A stretch of DNA of 64,000 nt from assembly GCF_000153925.1 (NCBI RefSeq), contig NZ_DS264349.1, forward strand, positions 99,564 to 163,563, written 5' to 3'. Shown piece by piece: positions 8,780 to 15,940 of this stretch (positions are counted from its first letter, which is position 1; each line of letters opens with the position of its first letter). Made by a program: the position numbers and the translations under genes. The notes beneath the pieces are model-generated. The model made no database searches. It was given only the letters and a program-made list of their open reading frames with translations, and was not told the origin of the DNA. Origin of the DNA: [Ruminococcus] torques ATCC 27756. Lineage in GTDB: Bacteria > Bacillota > Clostridia > Lachnospirales > Lachnospiraceae.

Positions 8780-9751
8780 TCATCGTTTATACAATAGACT
8801 TTTGTTACCATTGACAGCTTTTTCTACTTTTTTTACTTCTAATGTTTGTCCTGTTAGCCCTAATTCAAAAGAATACATTGTATGACTAATCCAATATGTC
8901 AGTCGGGCTTTTCCAATATTTCCATCTTGCAAATAATATATATTCCCAAAAAAATCTGTTGGCGGATTAAATTCATGATATGCTGGAGTTGCATAATGAA
9001 GTATGAGCGGAAACTTCGATTTTTTTTCTGTTTTAGTATACGGCTTGCACTCAAAATAAGTAAAATATAAAGTAGTATTTGTCTTATCATGTTTTAAGGT
9101 GTCAAATTTTAATTCGCTAGGATTTATATATAAATTATTCTCAATACACAAAGACTTACGATATGGTTCTATATAGGTATCAAGCAATGACAAATCATGT
9201 GCAATTTGGTTTTTATTTTCATCGGAAATCAACATAATACATTTGTTATTATCATAAAAAGGTTCTTCCATTTTATAATTCTCAAAATGGAACTGCTCCA
9301 TATCTGAACGCGAAATAGCATTAAGTTGAGCTTTTTCTCGAAGTTGCTCTTCTTTTTGTTTTTCTAATGCCAGCTTTTCTGAATGAGATAATTTTTCTAG
9401 ACCTTCCCATTTTATTTCGGAAATTTTGGAATAGCACACTGTTTTTAAATCTTCCGGGATGTGAGTGTAATATCTGTTTACATGCTCTCGCAGAATGGTA
9501 TCTATTCCCCAATCTTCATCGTTAATTTTAAAGTGGGTTTCACAAATAGGAATGCTCGAAACGCTGTTCGGTGAATCAATATCATATTTTTCGCCTTTTA
9601 TATAATAAAACCTAGGCAAGGGGGAATATTGAGAAGTCTCCTTTTCATAGACATTATGTTTATAATTTTGTTCGGGTATTTCAGGTGAATTTTTAAAAAA
9701 TTTATCAAATAGTTTCATGCGTTCTCTCTCTTTCTCCGAAAAACACCACAT
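8780..9751 (-). CDS. Unknown prophage protein in the lysogeny block
   Basis: 323 residues if started at the ATG at 9751, which overlaps the stop of the upstream peptidase gene as TAATG with AAGGA 9 bp before; a second ATG at 9718 (MKLFDKFFKNS) gives 312 residues. I do not recognise a family. It is hydrophilic with no membrane segment, a Lys/Glu-rich helix near residues 120-145 (HSEKLALEKQKEEQLREKAQ) and an aromatic-rich second half. Its place downstream of repressor and ImmA peptidase suggests a lysogen-expressed accessory function such as superinfection exclusion, but that is only positional. Confidence 0.75.
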   Translation of the reverse strand: MWCFSEKERERMKLFDKFFKNSPEIPEQNYKHNVYEKETSQYSPLPRFYYIKGEKYDIDSPNSVSSIPICETHFKINDEDWGIDTILREHVNRYYTHIPEDLKTVCYSKISEIKWEGLEKLSHSEKLALEKQKEEQLREKAQLNAISRSDMEQFHFENYKMEEPFYDNNKCIMLISDENKNQIAHDLSLLDTYIEPYRKSLCIENNLYINPSELKFDTLKHDKTNTTLYFTYFECKPYTKTEKKSKFPLILHYATPAYHEFNPPTDFFGNIYYLQDGNIGKARLTYWISHTMYSFELGLTGQTLEVKKVEKAVNGNKSLLYKR

Positions 9752-10182
9752 TAATTAAAATCCTTCAGCCGTAATTCTATTAGCTTCTTATTGTATCCGA
9801 ATAGTCGTGAGAACTGTGTTGTAGAAAAATCTAAATGCTCCTCTATTTCCTCATCAGATAGCAATAGATTCATCGCAAATCGGTTAGCCTCTATCTCGTA
9901 CTTAGTAGTATTGAGTTGAGTCCGGGAGTCCATGAAAATCGCATTCGATTTCTTATGTAGGAGCATGTGACCCAACTCATGTCCACAGACAAACAGTTTC
10001 TCTTGATCGGATAATGTTTCATCAATATAGATGATATTGTTACGCTGAAAGTACTGATAAAATCCTTTTACCCCGTGTAAGGGATAAAAGACAACTATTA
10101 CATTGAGATGCTCGATTATCTCAAAGGGATTCCGTGATTTGTACTTTCTGACCAGAGAATCCACCAGCCGTTTAATATTCAT
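9751..10182 (-). CDS. ImmA/IrrE family metallo-endopeptidase
   Basis: 143 residues from the ATG at 10182, which has AAGGA 8 bp upstream; the longer frame reaching 10353 overlaps the repressor and is not used. The zinc motif HELGH (GHELGHMLLH) and the downstream EANRFAMNLLL glutamate region are intact. ImmA proteins cleave the phage repressor to trigger induction (ICEBs1 ImmA/ImmR model). It lies 4 bp after the repressor gene, as expected for a cognate repressor-antirepressor pair. Confidence 0.9.
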   Translation of the reverse strand: MNIKRLVDSLVRKYKSRNPFEIIEHLNVIVVFYPLHGVKGFYQYFQRNNIIYIDETLSDQEKLFVCGHELGHMLLHKKSNAIFMDSRTQLNTTKYEIEANRFAMNLLLSDEEIEEHLDFSTTQFSRLFGYNKKLIELRLKDFN

Positions 10183-10186
10183 AACA

Positions 10187-10603
10187 TCAATCCTTTTTAT
10201 ACTTTTTCGGAGTGTATTTCTCCTTGTTCTTTTTCTTCGCCATTTCCATGCCAATCTGCATAGCTGACAGAATAGACTCAATCGCCTCTGGTGATGCCGG
10301 ATCACCGTCAAACATGAGCCCATCCTGCTTAAGAAGTTGCTCAGTGTTGGCAAGAATCTCTTTTATGTCTTTTTCGTCTTTAGGTTTAAGCTTTGGCTCT
10401 TTTTCAGTTTCCTCCTTTCCTGTCATAAGATAGTCAATCGAAACGCCGAAGTAATCTGCAAGTTTTTTCATATTTTCTGATTTGGGCGTACTCCTTCCGC
10501 GTTTCCAGTCGCTTAGAGTGGACTGTGTCACTCCTGTCGCCTTTGCTACTTTGTATGCACTAACACCATACTTTTGTAGTAATTGCTCAAAAATCTCATA
10601 CAT
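10187..10603 (-). CDS. XRE-family phage repressor (CI/ImmR-like)
   Basis: 138 residues from the ATG at 10603 with AAAGGTGG upstream; the longer frame to 10666 would cover the operator region. Residues 1-65 are a helix-turn-helix (YKVAKATGVTQSTLSDWKRGRS); the rest is charged and likely serves dimerisation or cleavage by ImmA. It is divergent from the Cro-like gene at 10817 across a 213-bp control region with inverted repeats. Confidence 0.9.
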   Translation of the reverse strand: MYEIFEQLLQKYGVSAYKVAKATGVTQSTLSDWKRGRSTPKSENMKKLADYFGVSIDYLMTGKEETEKEPKLKPKDEKDIKEILANTEQLLKQDGLMFDGDPASPEAIESILSAMQIGMEMAKKKNKEKYTPKKYKKD

Positions 10604-10816
10604 TTTTTGTCCACCTTTCACAAACATGGGTGATACTATGAAAAACCGATAGTATTTAATTGACATTATCGAAAATACATAGTATAGTATGAGTATGCAA
10701 AGGAAAACCGATAATCCAAATGCATACTACGGAAATGTTGAATTTATCTGACAAGTAAATACTATCACATTTCCGTAGTAATTACAACTGTTTATATACG
10801 GAAAGGCGGTGCAAAA
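10604..10816. promoter_or_regulatory. Lysogeny switch: divergent promoters and operator repeats
   Basis: A rightward promoter is visible: TTGACA (10660-10665), 17-bp spacer, TATAGT (10683-10688). A 13-bp inverted repeat TACTACGGAAATG (10725-10737) / CATTTCCGTAGTA (10768-10780) lies between promoter and the Cro-like gene. AAAACCGATA occurs twice (10643 and 10704 areas) and ATACTATG/CATAGTAT-like half sites recur near 10633 and 10679. These are likely binding sites of the two XRE proteins. Confidence 0.7.
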
Positions 10817-11002
10817 GTGTACGAAAAATTTGCTGAATTATTGGATAAAACCAACAAGACAGCGTATCAGGTATCAAAAGATACAGGAATATCTCAATCA
10901 GTTTTATCTGATTGGAAACGCGGACGGAGTAACGTAAAAACTGACAAACTCAAAATTCTCGCCGACTACTTCGGGGTATCTATTGAGTTCTTCCTAGAGT
11001 AG
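10817..11002 (+). CDS. Cro-like XRE-family regulator
   Basis: 61 residues starting with GTG after GAAAGGCGGTGC. It is almost entirely a helix-turn-helix (YQVSKDTGISQSVLSDWKRGRS) and is clearly related to the N-terminal domain of the repressor at 10187-10603 (shared SDWKRGRS and LADYFGVSI). A short HTH-only paralogue facing away from the repressor is the classic Cro position. It should drive the lytic choice. Confidence 0.85.
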   Translation: MYEKFAELLDKTNKTAYQVSKDTGISQSVLSDWKRGRSNVKTDKLKILADYFGVSIEFFLE

Positions 11003-11066
11003 TGTAACAGGAAAGGTGTTCGATAAGCATGACTTTGAAGCAGAAGAGAAAGGAGAGTGAGGAGGT

Positions 11067-11267
11067 GTGAAAGAAATAGCTGGATTGCACAAATTAAAAG
11101 TAGATAACGGTATTTTCTTAGATGAAAAAAGAATTTATGGCATCAGAAAATACTCGGTTGTCCAAAAGGAAGGAGACAACCAAGCAACTCTGACAATTGA
11201 AATGGATGTCACAATTTTAGGAGACAGTCAAGCTGATAACAGCATTGATGAGCGTTGTGACAGATGA
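11067..11267 (+). CDS. Small hypothetical prophage protein
   Basis: 66 residues from a GTG with AAAGGAG and GGAGG upstream (the second very close). No recognised family; a short beta-rich pattern (KVDNGIFLDEKRIYGIRKYSV, here quoted in part: GIFLDEKRIYGI) is followed by alternating hydrophobic residues. Its last 50 bases overlap the opposite-strand DUF2513 gene. Real-gene status rests on the ribosome binding site and location downstream of cro. Confidence 0.6.
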   Translation: MKEIAGLHKLKVDNGIFLDEKRIYGIRKYSVVQKEGDNQATLTIEMDVTILGDSQADNSIDERCDR

Positions 11268-11588
11268 TATCGCTATTTCGGAAAGTTTTGGTTTTATTGT
11301 ATTCCAAGCAGAAGGTTTTTCGGTGGCTTCGATAAACTGATATCCTGCCATAGAAATATCTTTAATCAGTGGAAGTGGAGAATCAACATATTTTTTCCCT
11401 TTTATGATGATACCTTCATCCATAAGTTTACGAATCCAGTACATCACTTCATTCTTTTCGTATTGTGATAGTTCAGATTCAGAAAACTCAGAAGGAGATA
11501 GCGGAACAATATATCCACTTTCATCGGGAATCAGTTTTTCGGACAGAGTTAAGAGAATGTCGCGTATGCAATTTAAATTTAGTTTCAT
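11217..11588 (-). CDS. DUF2513-like prophage protein
   Basis: 123 residues starting MKLNLNCIRDILLTLSEKL, which is the typical opening of DUF2513 phage proteins. The middle reads YWIRKLMDEGIIIKGKKY (winged-helix-like). ATG at 11588 has GGAG 10 bp upstream. It is transcribed against the early genes around it, which suggests a lysogenic or separately controlled accessory gene. Function is unknown. Confidence 0.75.
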   Translation of the reverse strand: MKLNLNCIRDILLTLSEKLIPDESGYIVPLSPSEFSESELSQYEKNEVMYWIRKLMDEGIIIKGKKYVDSPLPLIKDISMAGYQFIEATEKPSAWNTIKPKLSEIAISSVTTLINAVISLTVS

Positions 11589-11708
11589 GATATTATACTC
11601 CTTTCATAATTATTCCGACTGGTACTCGGTAATTAAAGTATAGGGGATTTCATTGGACGACGCAACAAGTACAAACAGTGATTCATAAGCTTTAGAGAGG
11701 TGGTGTAA

Positions 11709-11846
11709 ATGATCATAAAAAGCATTGTAGTAATTGACGGAAAAGAAGTAGAGGTTAAGGAACTGGAAGACAAAGAGGCATTTGCAGAAAGTGTTAACCA
11801 GAGGGTTCTTTTTGACAGAAACTACATAATAGAGAAAACCGCGTAA
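11709..11846 (+). CDS. Small hypothetical phage protein
   Basis: 45 residues (MIIKSIVVIDGKEVEVKEL ...), with GAGAGGTGG 5 bp before the ATG. Beta-strand-like start then an acidic helix. It is spaced 22 bp before the next small gene, in the run of short early genes. No family recognised. Confidence 0.65.
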   Translation: MIIKSIVVIDGKEVEVKELEDKEAFAESVNQRVLFDRNYIIEKTA

Positions 11847-11868
11847 GCGGTAGAAAGGAAGGACAAGC

Positions 11869-12093
11869 ATGGAAAAAATGAAATTACTGGCAGTGCCGGA
11901 GCTGGCACTGATCCCGATCGAACGGAGAAGCTTGCCGGAAGCGGATCACAAGCAGGAGAGCCGAAAGATCCGGAGCAAAAGAAAAGAAAGAGACAGCGCT
12001 GCAAGAGGACTGATCGCGGTAACAGTCGCAAGCATGATGTTAAATGCGGTGATGGCTGTGATTATTTATATCTTGCAGGCAGGACCGATCTAA
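11869..12093 (+). CDS. Small prophage membrane protein
   Basis: 74 residues, ATG preceded by GAAAGGAAGG. A basic N-terminal half (KQESRKIRSKRKERDS) is followed by one membrane helix (LIAVTVASMMLNAVMAVIIYIL). Likely a single-span membrane protein with the positive segment in the cytoplasm. No known function. Confidence 0.68.
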   Translation: MEKMKLLAVPELALIPIERRSLPEADHKQESRKIRSKRKERDSAARGLIAVTVASMMLNAVMAVIIYILQAGPI

Positions 12094-12107
12094 GGAGGTG
12101 AGCGAAG

Positions 12108-12290
12108 ATGATCAAAGGAGCGAAGACGATCGCAGAGTATGCGATCCGCAAGTGGATCAACCAGAACTTTTATTGTGACTGCGTACACATCACGGAAATG
12201 CACGGAAACGAGGCATTTATAAAGGATAAAACAGGAGATTGCATGATCGTTGTTTATGATCCGGCCACAAGGCAGGTAATGGCAAAATAA
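12108..12290 (+). CDS. Small hypothetical phage protein
   Basis: 60 residues (MIKGAKTIAEYAIRKW ... DPATRQVMAK) after a strong AAGGAGGTGAGC. N-terminal helix and a beta-rich C-terminal half. It is cotranscribed with the gene upstream (14-bp gap) and followed immediately by a structured hairpin. Confidence 0.72.
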   Translation: MIKGAKTIAEYAIRKWINQNFYCDCVHITEMHGNEAFIKDKTGDCMIVVYDPATRQVMAK

Positions 12291-12291
12291 A

Positions 12292-12328
12292 ATGCGCCCA
12301 TAAATGAGGCGGCAACCTCTGGGCGCAT
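12292..12328. other. Structured inverted repeat between early genes
   Basis: ATGCGCCCA (12292-12300) and TGGGCGCAT (12320-12328) form a perfect 9-bp outer stem; inside, GAGG and CCTC form a second stem around CGGCAA. There is no T tract after it on the + strand, but on the minus strand it is followed by TTTTATTTTG. It may be a processing site, a terminator for antisense transcription, or a recognition element. Confidence 0.6.
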
Positions 12329-12378
12329 AGTTAAAAGATCAACTTTATTTTAGACGAAAAAGAGGGATTTGTAAAGAA

Positions 12379-12738
12379 ATGAAAACTGTAAAGGTAACAA
12401 CTGACAATAAAGTGTCCATTATTGATGTGGATTTCTCTGATTTCAAGAGCATTCAGCAAGCAATTGGTGGTTCTTTTGAGACGGTCCATACTCAACTCAT
12501 GGCGGATTATTTCAAAAATCCGTCCGTGATTATGCTAGTCGATGAAGAGGGGCTTGTTAAAGGACTTTCGGAGAATGCATTAGGGTGCGCATTGTATGGA
12601 ACGGCAAGGCATGGTTATCCTATTGTTGGGGACTTGATTTTTGGTATTGTGGTGGGAGAAGACATTGTCGGTCCGGAAAATCCAGAAGCAATGATAGAGA
12701 GGCTGATTGGTACATTTATCGGATTAAAAAGGGTATGA
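12379..12738 (+). CDS. DUF3846-like prophage protein
   Basis: 119 residues. The pattern IQQAIGGSFETV, LVDEEGLVKGLSENALG and YPIVGDLIFGIVVG matches DUF3846 proteins found in phage and ICE early regions. Function unknown. The ATG follows AAAGAGGGATTTGTAAAG at moderate spacing. It sits 17 bp before the DUF1351 gene. Confidence 0.82.
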   Translation: MKTVKVTTDNKVSIIDVDFSDFKSIQQAIGGSFETVHTQLMADYFKNPSVIMLVDEEGLVKGLSENALGCALYGTARHGYPIVGDLIFGIVVGEDIVGPENPEAMIERLIGTFIGLKRV

Positions 12739-12755
12739 AGTGAGAGGAGATTAAT

Positions 12756-13715
12756 ATGAACGAGTTGACATTAAATGTGAAGCAGAATCCAGGGGTTATC
12801 GAGTTGAATTTTGATGAGATCGAAAAAGCTCTGGATGCGAAACTGGCGGAGTATAAAGGTGCGGTATTTACCGAGGAAAGCAAGAGCATCGCAAAATCAG
12901 AGGTAGCCAACCTCAGAAAGCTGAAAAAGGACTTTGAAGATGCGCGGAAGGGCGTAAAGAAAGAATGGATGAAACCCTATGAGGACTTCGAGGCGAAGAT
13001 GAAGAACTTGACTGAGAAGATTGATGAACCCATCTGCCTGATTGATTCTCAGCTGAAGGACTTTGAACGGAAGAGAAGAGAGGAACGGCGTGAGAAGATC
13101 AAGGAAATCTATCAGGAAATCATTGGTGACATGGAAGAGTACTGTGACCTTGGAAGAATTTACGACACAAAATGGGAGAATGCCACTACAACCATGAGAT
13201 CTATCAGGGAGAGCATAGCTACTGCTGTAGAGAGTGCCAGAATTGCAGTAAGCACTATTTCCGGGATGCAGTCAGATGCTGTGGAAAAAGCGCTTGAGAT
13301 TTATAAGGATTCTCAGGATATGGCTAAGGCAGTTGCCTACATAAACAATTATGAACAGCAGAAAGCTGAGATCATGCGCAGGGAAGAGGAGCGCAGACGT
13401 CAAGAGGAAGAAAGGAGGCGTCTTGCTGAGGAAAAACGGATCCGTGTAGCAGAAAGAGAAGCTATTGAGCGAGAAGCGAGGATTCGGGAGCAGGCGCGTC
13501 AGGAAGCAGAAGCAAGAGAATCCCAGGCCGCAAGACAGGAAGCGGCAGTTGCCCCGCTTGAGACCGAAAAGTCTGGTGGTGATGATGTGATGCCGTTTGT
13601 GCAGCCGGACACCCGGACTGTGTTTTATCATGTGGTGGCATCCGATGAAGATATCCAGGCTATTGATATGGCACTGGATAGCATTGGAGTTTATTACGAA
13701 CGGAGGGACGGATAA
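12756..13715 (+). CDS. DUF1351-like phage recombination-associated protein
   Basis: 319 residues. The first ~200 residues match DUF1351 (IAKSEVANLRKLKKDFEDARK, quoted in parts). Residues ~205-270 are a highly charged Arg/Glu coiled coil (RREEERRRQEEERRRLAEE), and the C-terminus is a short beta-rich tail ending VYYERRDG. DUF1351 genes lie upstream of ERF or RecT annealing proteins in many Firmicutes phages, as here. Its stop overlaps the ERF start (TAATG). Confidence 0.85.
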   Translation: MNELTLNVKQNPGVIELNFDEIEKALDAKLAEYKGAVFTEESKSIAKSEVANLRKLKKDFEDARKGVKKEWMKPYEDFEAKMKNLTEKIDEPICLIDSQLKDFERKRREERREKIKEIYQEIIGDMEEYCDLGRIYDTKWENATTTMRSIRESIATAVESARIAVSTISGMQSDAVEKALEIYKDSQDMAKAVAYINNYEQQKAEIMRREEERRRQEEERRRLAEEKRIRVAEREAIEREARIREQARQEAEARESQAARQEAAVAPLETEKSGGDDVMPFVQPDTRTVFYHVVASDEDIQAIDMALDSIGVYYERRDG

Positions 13716-14515
13716 TGCAGGAAGGACAGGCAATGCTTCCAGGAGCACCGAAGATTTACGCGGCTATTGCAGGCGTGATCAATGACATCGGCGTGGTGTC
13801 CAAGGATAAGGTTAATAAGCAGCAGGGCTTTAAGTACAGGAGTGTGGACGACGTTTATAGCGTCCTGAATCCCGCTCTGGCAAAGAACAAAGTATTTATT
13901 CTTCCGGAGATTTTGGACGAGATCCGGGAGATTGGAACGAGCAAAAGCGGAGGCAGGGTCACTTCTGTCATTCTTAAAATGAAATATACGGTATACGCGG
14001 AAGATGGATCCCATGTTGAGACCGTCCTCAAAGGTGAGGCTATGGATACAGGGGATAAGGCTATTAACAAAGCCATGGCGATCGCATATAAGTATCTGTG
14101 CTTCCAGCTCTTCTGCATTCCGGTTGAGGATATGGCGGATCCGGATGCGGAGATCCATGACATGGATGGGAAGACGACCCAGGAAAAGAATGCTGGAAAA
14201 GGTAAGACATCAGCACCCGCTGCAAAGAAGCAAGAATCGGCAAAAGCTCAGCCGGCCGAAAATAAAGAGGGCAATCCGGAGCAGAAGAGAGGTGCTGCGC
14301 AGGAAAGCGAAGACAGGAAGGTAACTGAGGTGATGGTGAATACGATCCGCGCTGAACAGAAGCGGACTGGTGTGTCGGATAAAATGATCCTTGATCGGTT
14401 GCATTCAAAGGCAAAGAGCATCGAAGAAATGACTGTAGAGGAATTTAAGCAAGCCATGAAGATTTTTGAAGTAACAAAGAATTTAAAGCGGGAGGCATCA
14501 GATGAGCATAAATAG
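13715..14515 (+). CDS. erf: ERF-family single-strand annealing protein
   Basis: 266 residues. The ERF core is visible: INDIGVVSKDKVNKQQGFKYRS, SVLNPALAKNKVFILPEIL, GEAMDTGDKAINKAMAIAYKYL (each quoted in part of the region at residues 15-130). The linker is Lys/Glu/Ala-rich and the C-terminal ~60 residues form a separate helical domain. ERF proteins anneal complementary single strands for phage recombination. Neighbours SSB and an ERCC4 nuclease fit a recombination module. Confidence 0.9.
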   Translation: MQEGQAMLPGAPKIYAAIAGVINDIGVVSKDKVNKQQGFKYRSVDDVYSVLNPALAKNKVFILPEILDEIREIGTSKSGGRVTSVILKMKYTVYAEDGSHVETVLKGEAMDTGDKAINKAMAIAYKYLCFQLFCIPVEDMADPDAEIHDMDGKTTQEKNAGKGKTSAPAAKKQESAKAQPAENKEGNPEQKRGAAQESEDRKVTEVMVNTIRAEQKRTGVSDKMILDRLHSKAKSIEEMTVEEFKQAMKIFEVTKNLKREASDEHK

Positions 14516-14936
14516 TGTGAATTTAACAGGCCGTCTCACCAGGGATCCGGATGTGCGGTACACGGATGGCGGGACAAGCATTGCGCGGTTTACCCTTGCG
14601 GTAGACCGCCGCTTTAAACAGGACGGCGGACCAACGGCAGACTTCCCCAGCTGTGTCGCTTTTGGAAAGACAGCGGAATTTATTGAGCGGTATTTCCGCC
14701 AGGGCATGAAGCTGGAGCTGACTGGCAGGATTCAGTCTGGATCTTATACAAACAAGGACGGTGTAAAAGTATATACAACGGATGTGATCGCGGAGCAGGT
14801 CGGATTCGGGGAGAGCAAGAGTTCGTCGCAGGATTGTGGAGCCCATATGGAGTATGGCGGAGGCTTCGGACAAGAAGATGGAGACGGATTTATGAATATC
14901 CCAGACGGGATTGACGAAAAACTGCCGTTTAATTGA
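14502..14936 (+). CDS. ssb: Single-stranded DNA-binding protein (phage)
   Basis: 144 residues with an OB fold: NSVNLTGRLTRDPDVRYTDGG, ARFTLAVDRRF, DFPSCVAFGKTAEFI and LELTGRIQSGSY (typical SSB order). The acidic tail ends GIDEKLPFN, close to the conserved DDxLPF tip that recruits replication proteins. It overlaps the ERF gene by 14 bp, so the two are translationally linked. Confidence 0.95.
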   Translation: MSINSVNLTGRLTRDPDVRYTDGGTSIARFTLAVDRRFKQDGGPTADFPSCVAFGKTAEFIERYFRQGMKLELTGRIQSGSYTNKDGVKVYTTDVIAEQVGFGESKSSSQDCGAHMEYGGGFGQEDGDGFMNIPDGIDEKLPFN

Positions 14937-14946
14937 GGTGATGTGA

Positions 14947-15447
14947 ATGATTATACAGATTGACAGCAGGGAAAAGGCGCGGGCGATCACGAAGATCGTG
15001 GCGGAGTTTGACCGACAGAATATTACGCATCCGGTATCAAAGCTGATGGTCGGGGATTACATGAACTATGATAATCCCCGGCTGATTATCGACAGAAAGC
15101 AGAACCTGTCAGAGCTGTGCAATAACGTCTGCAACGATCATGACCGGTTCCGAAGGGAGCTGATCCTTGCACAGAAAAATGAGATCCAGCTAGTGATCCT
15201 GGTGGAGCACGGGAAGGGGATTACCTGCCTGCAGGACGTGGCATGGTGGGATAATCCCCGCAGATGGAAGAGACAGCGAAATCGGGTCACTGGAAAGTGG
15301 GAGGATGTCGAAACAAAGGCTATGACAGGCGATGTATTGTATAAAATTCTCTGTACTCAGGAACAGAAGTATGGTTGCCGATTCCTTTTCTGTGATAAGG
15401 ACGAGACGGGAAAAGAGATTATTCGGATTTTGATGGATGGACTATGA
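14947..15447 (+). CDS. ERCC4-domain nuclease (phage)
   Basis: 166 residues. The XPF/ERCC4 nuclease core is recognisable: IDSREKARAI at the start, KLMVGDYMNY, then LIIDRKQNLSEL where DRK replaces the canonical ERK triad, and IQLVILVEHGKG. Such phage enzymes cut branched or flapped DNA during recombination or replication. ATG follows GAGGTGATGTGA. Its stop overlaps the next start by 4 bases. Confidence 0.85.
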   Translation: MIIQIDSREKARAITKIVAEFDRQNITHPVSKLMVGDYMNYDNPRLIIDRKQNLSELCNNVCNDHDRFRRELILAQKNEIQLVILVEHGKGITCLQDVAWWDNPRRWKRQRNRVTGKWEDVETKAMTGDVLYKILCTQEQKYGCRFLFCDKDETGKEIIRILMDGL

Positions 15448-15929
15448 ACAGTGAAGAAATTAAGAAAACTTATAGCATGCGAGATATTTTAGGGCGGTAT
15501 GGGATGCAACCGAACAGAGCTGGCTTCATCTGCTGCCCGTTCCATAAAGAGAAAACCGCATCCATGAAGATCTACCAGGACAGCTATTACTGCTTCGGAT
15601 GCGGGGCTCATGGGGATATTTTTGACTTTGTAAGCCAAATGGAAGATATCACATTCCGGGAAGCATTTTTCAATCTGGGCGGAACATACGAGCAGAAAAA
15701 AGAGACGTTCGGAGAACGAATGTCGCGGTATCACGCCCGGAAAGAGTGGGAGATGCAGCAAAGGCAGAAAGAGAATCTGGAAGAGCGGCGGAAAGTCAAT
15801 AGCGAGCTGATCGACATATATCGAGACTGTCTGATACTTACAGTGCCGCTTTCTGATCTCTGGACGGAAAGCTATAACAAGCTGCAGTATCAACTGTATT
15901 TACACGAAGTTTTAAATGAACCGAGGTGA
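15444..15929 (+). CDS. CHC2 zinc-finger protein (primase N-terminal domain type)
   Basis: 161 residues. The DnaG-type zinc ribbon has ligands Cys-Cys-His (FICCPFHKEKTASMKIY) and CFGCGAHGDIFDFV, about residues 28-60. The catalytic TOPRIM domain of full primases is absent, and the C-terminal part is a charged helical region. It probably works with the DUF927 protein encoded directly downstream as a split primase-helicase. Confidence 0.88.
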   Translation: MNSEEIKKTYSMRDILGRYGMQPNRAGFICCPFHKEKTASMKIYQDSYYCFGCGAHGDIFDFVSQMEDITFREAFFNLGGTYEQKKETFGERMSRYHARKEWEMQQRQKENLEERRKVNSELIDIYRDCLILTVPLSDLWTESYNKLQYQLYLHEVLNEPR

Positions 15930-15940
15930 TAAGGAGCGAT

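Noticed and set aside
8604..8885. 93-residue plus-strand frame next to the prophage toxin
   Set aside because: It overlaps the minus-strand toxin and the end of the 323-residue gene, and its residues do not resemble a protein family; it is a shadow.
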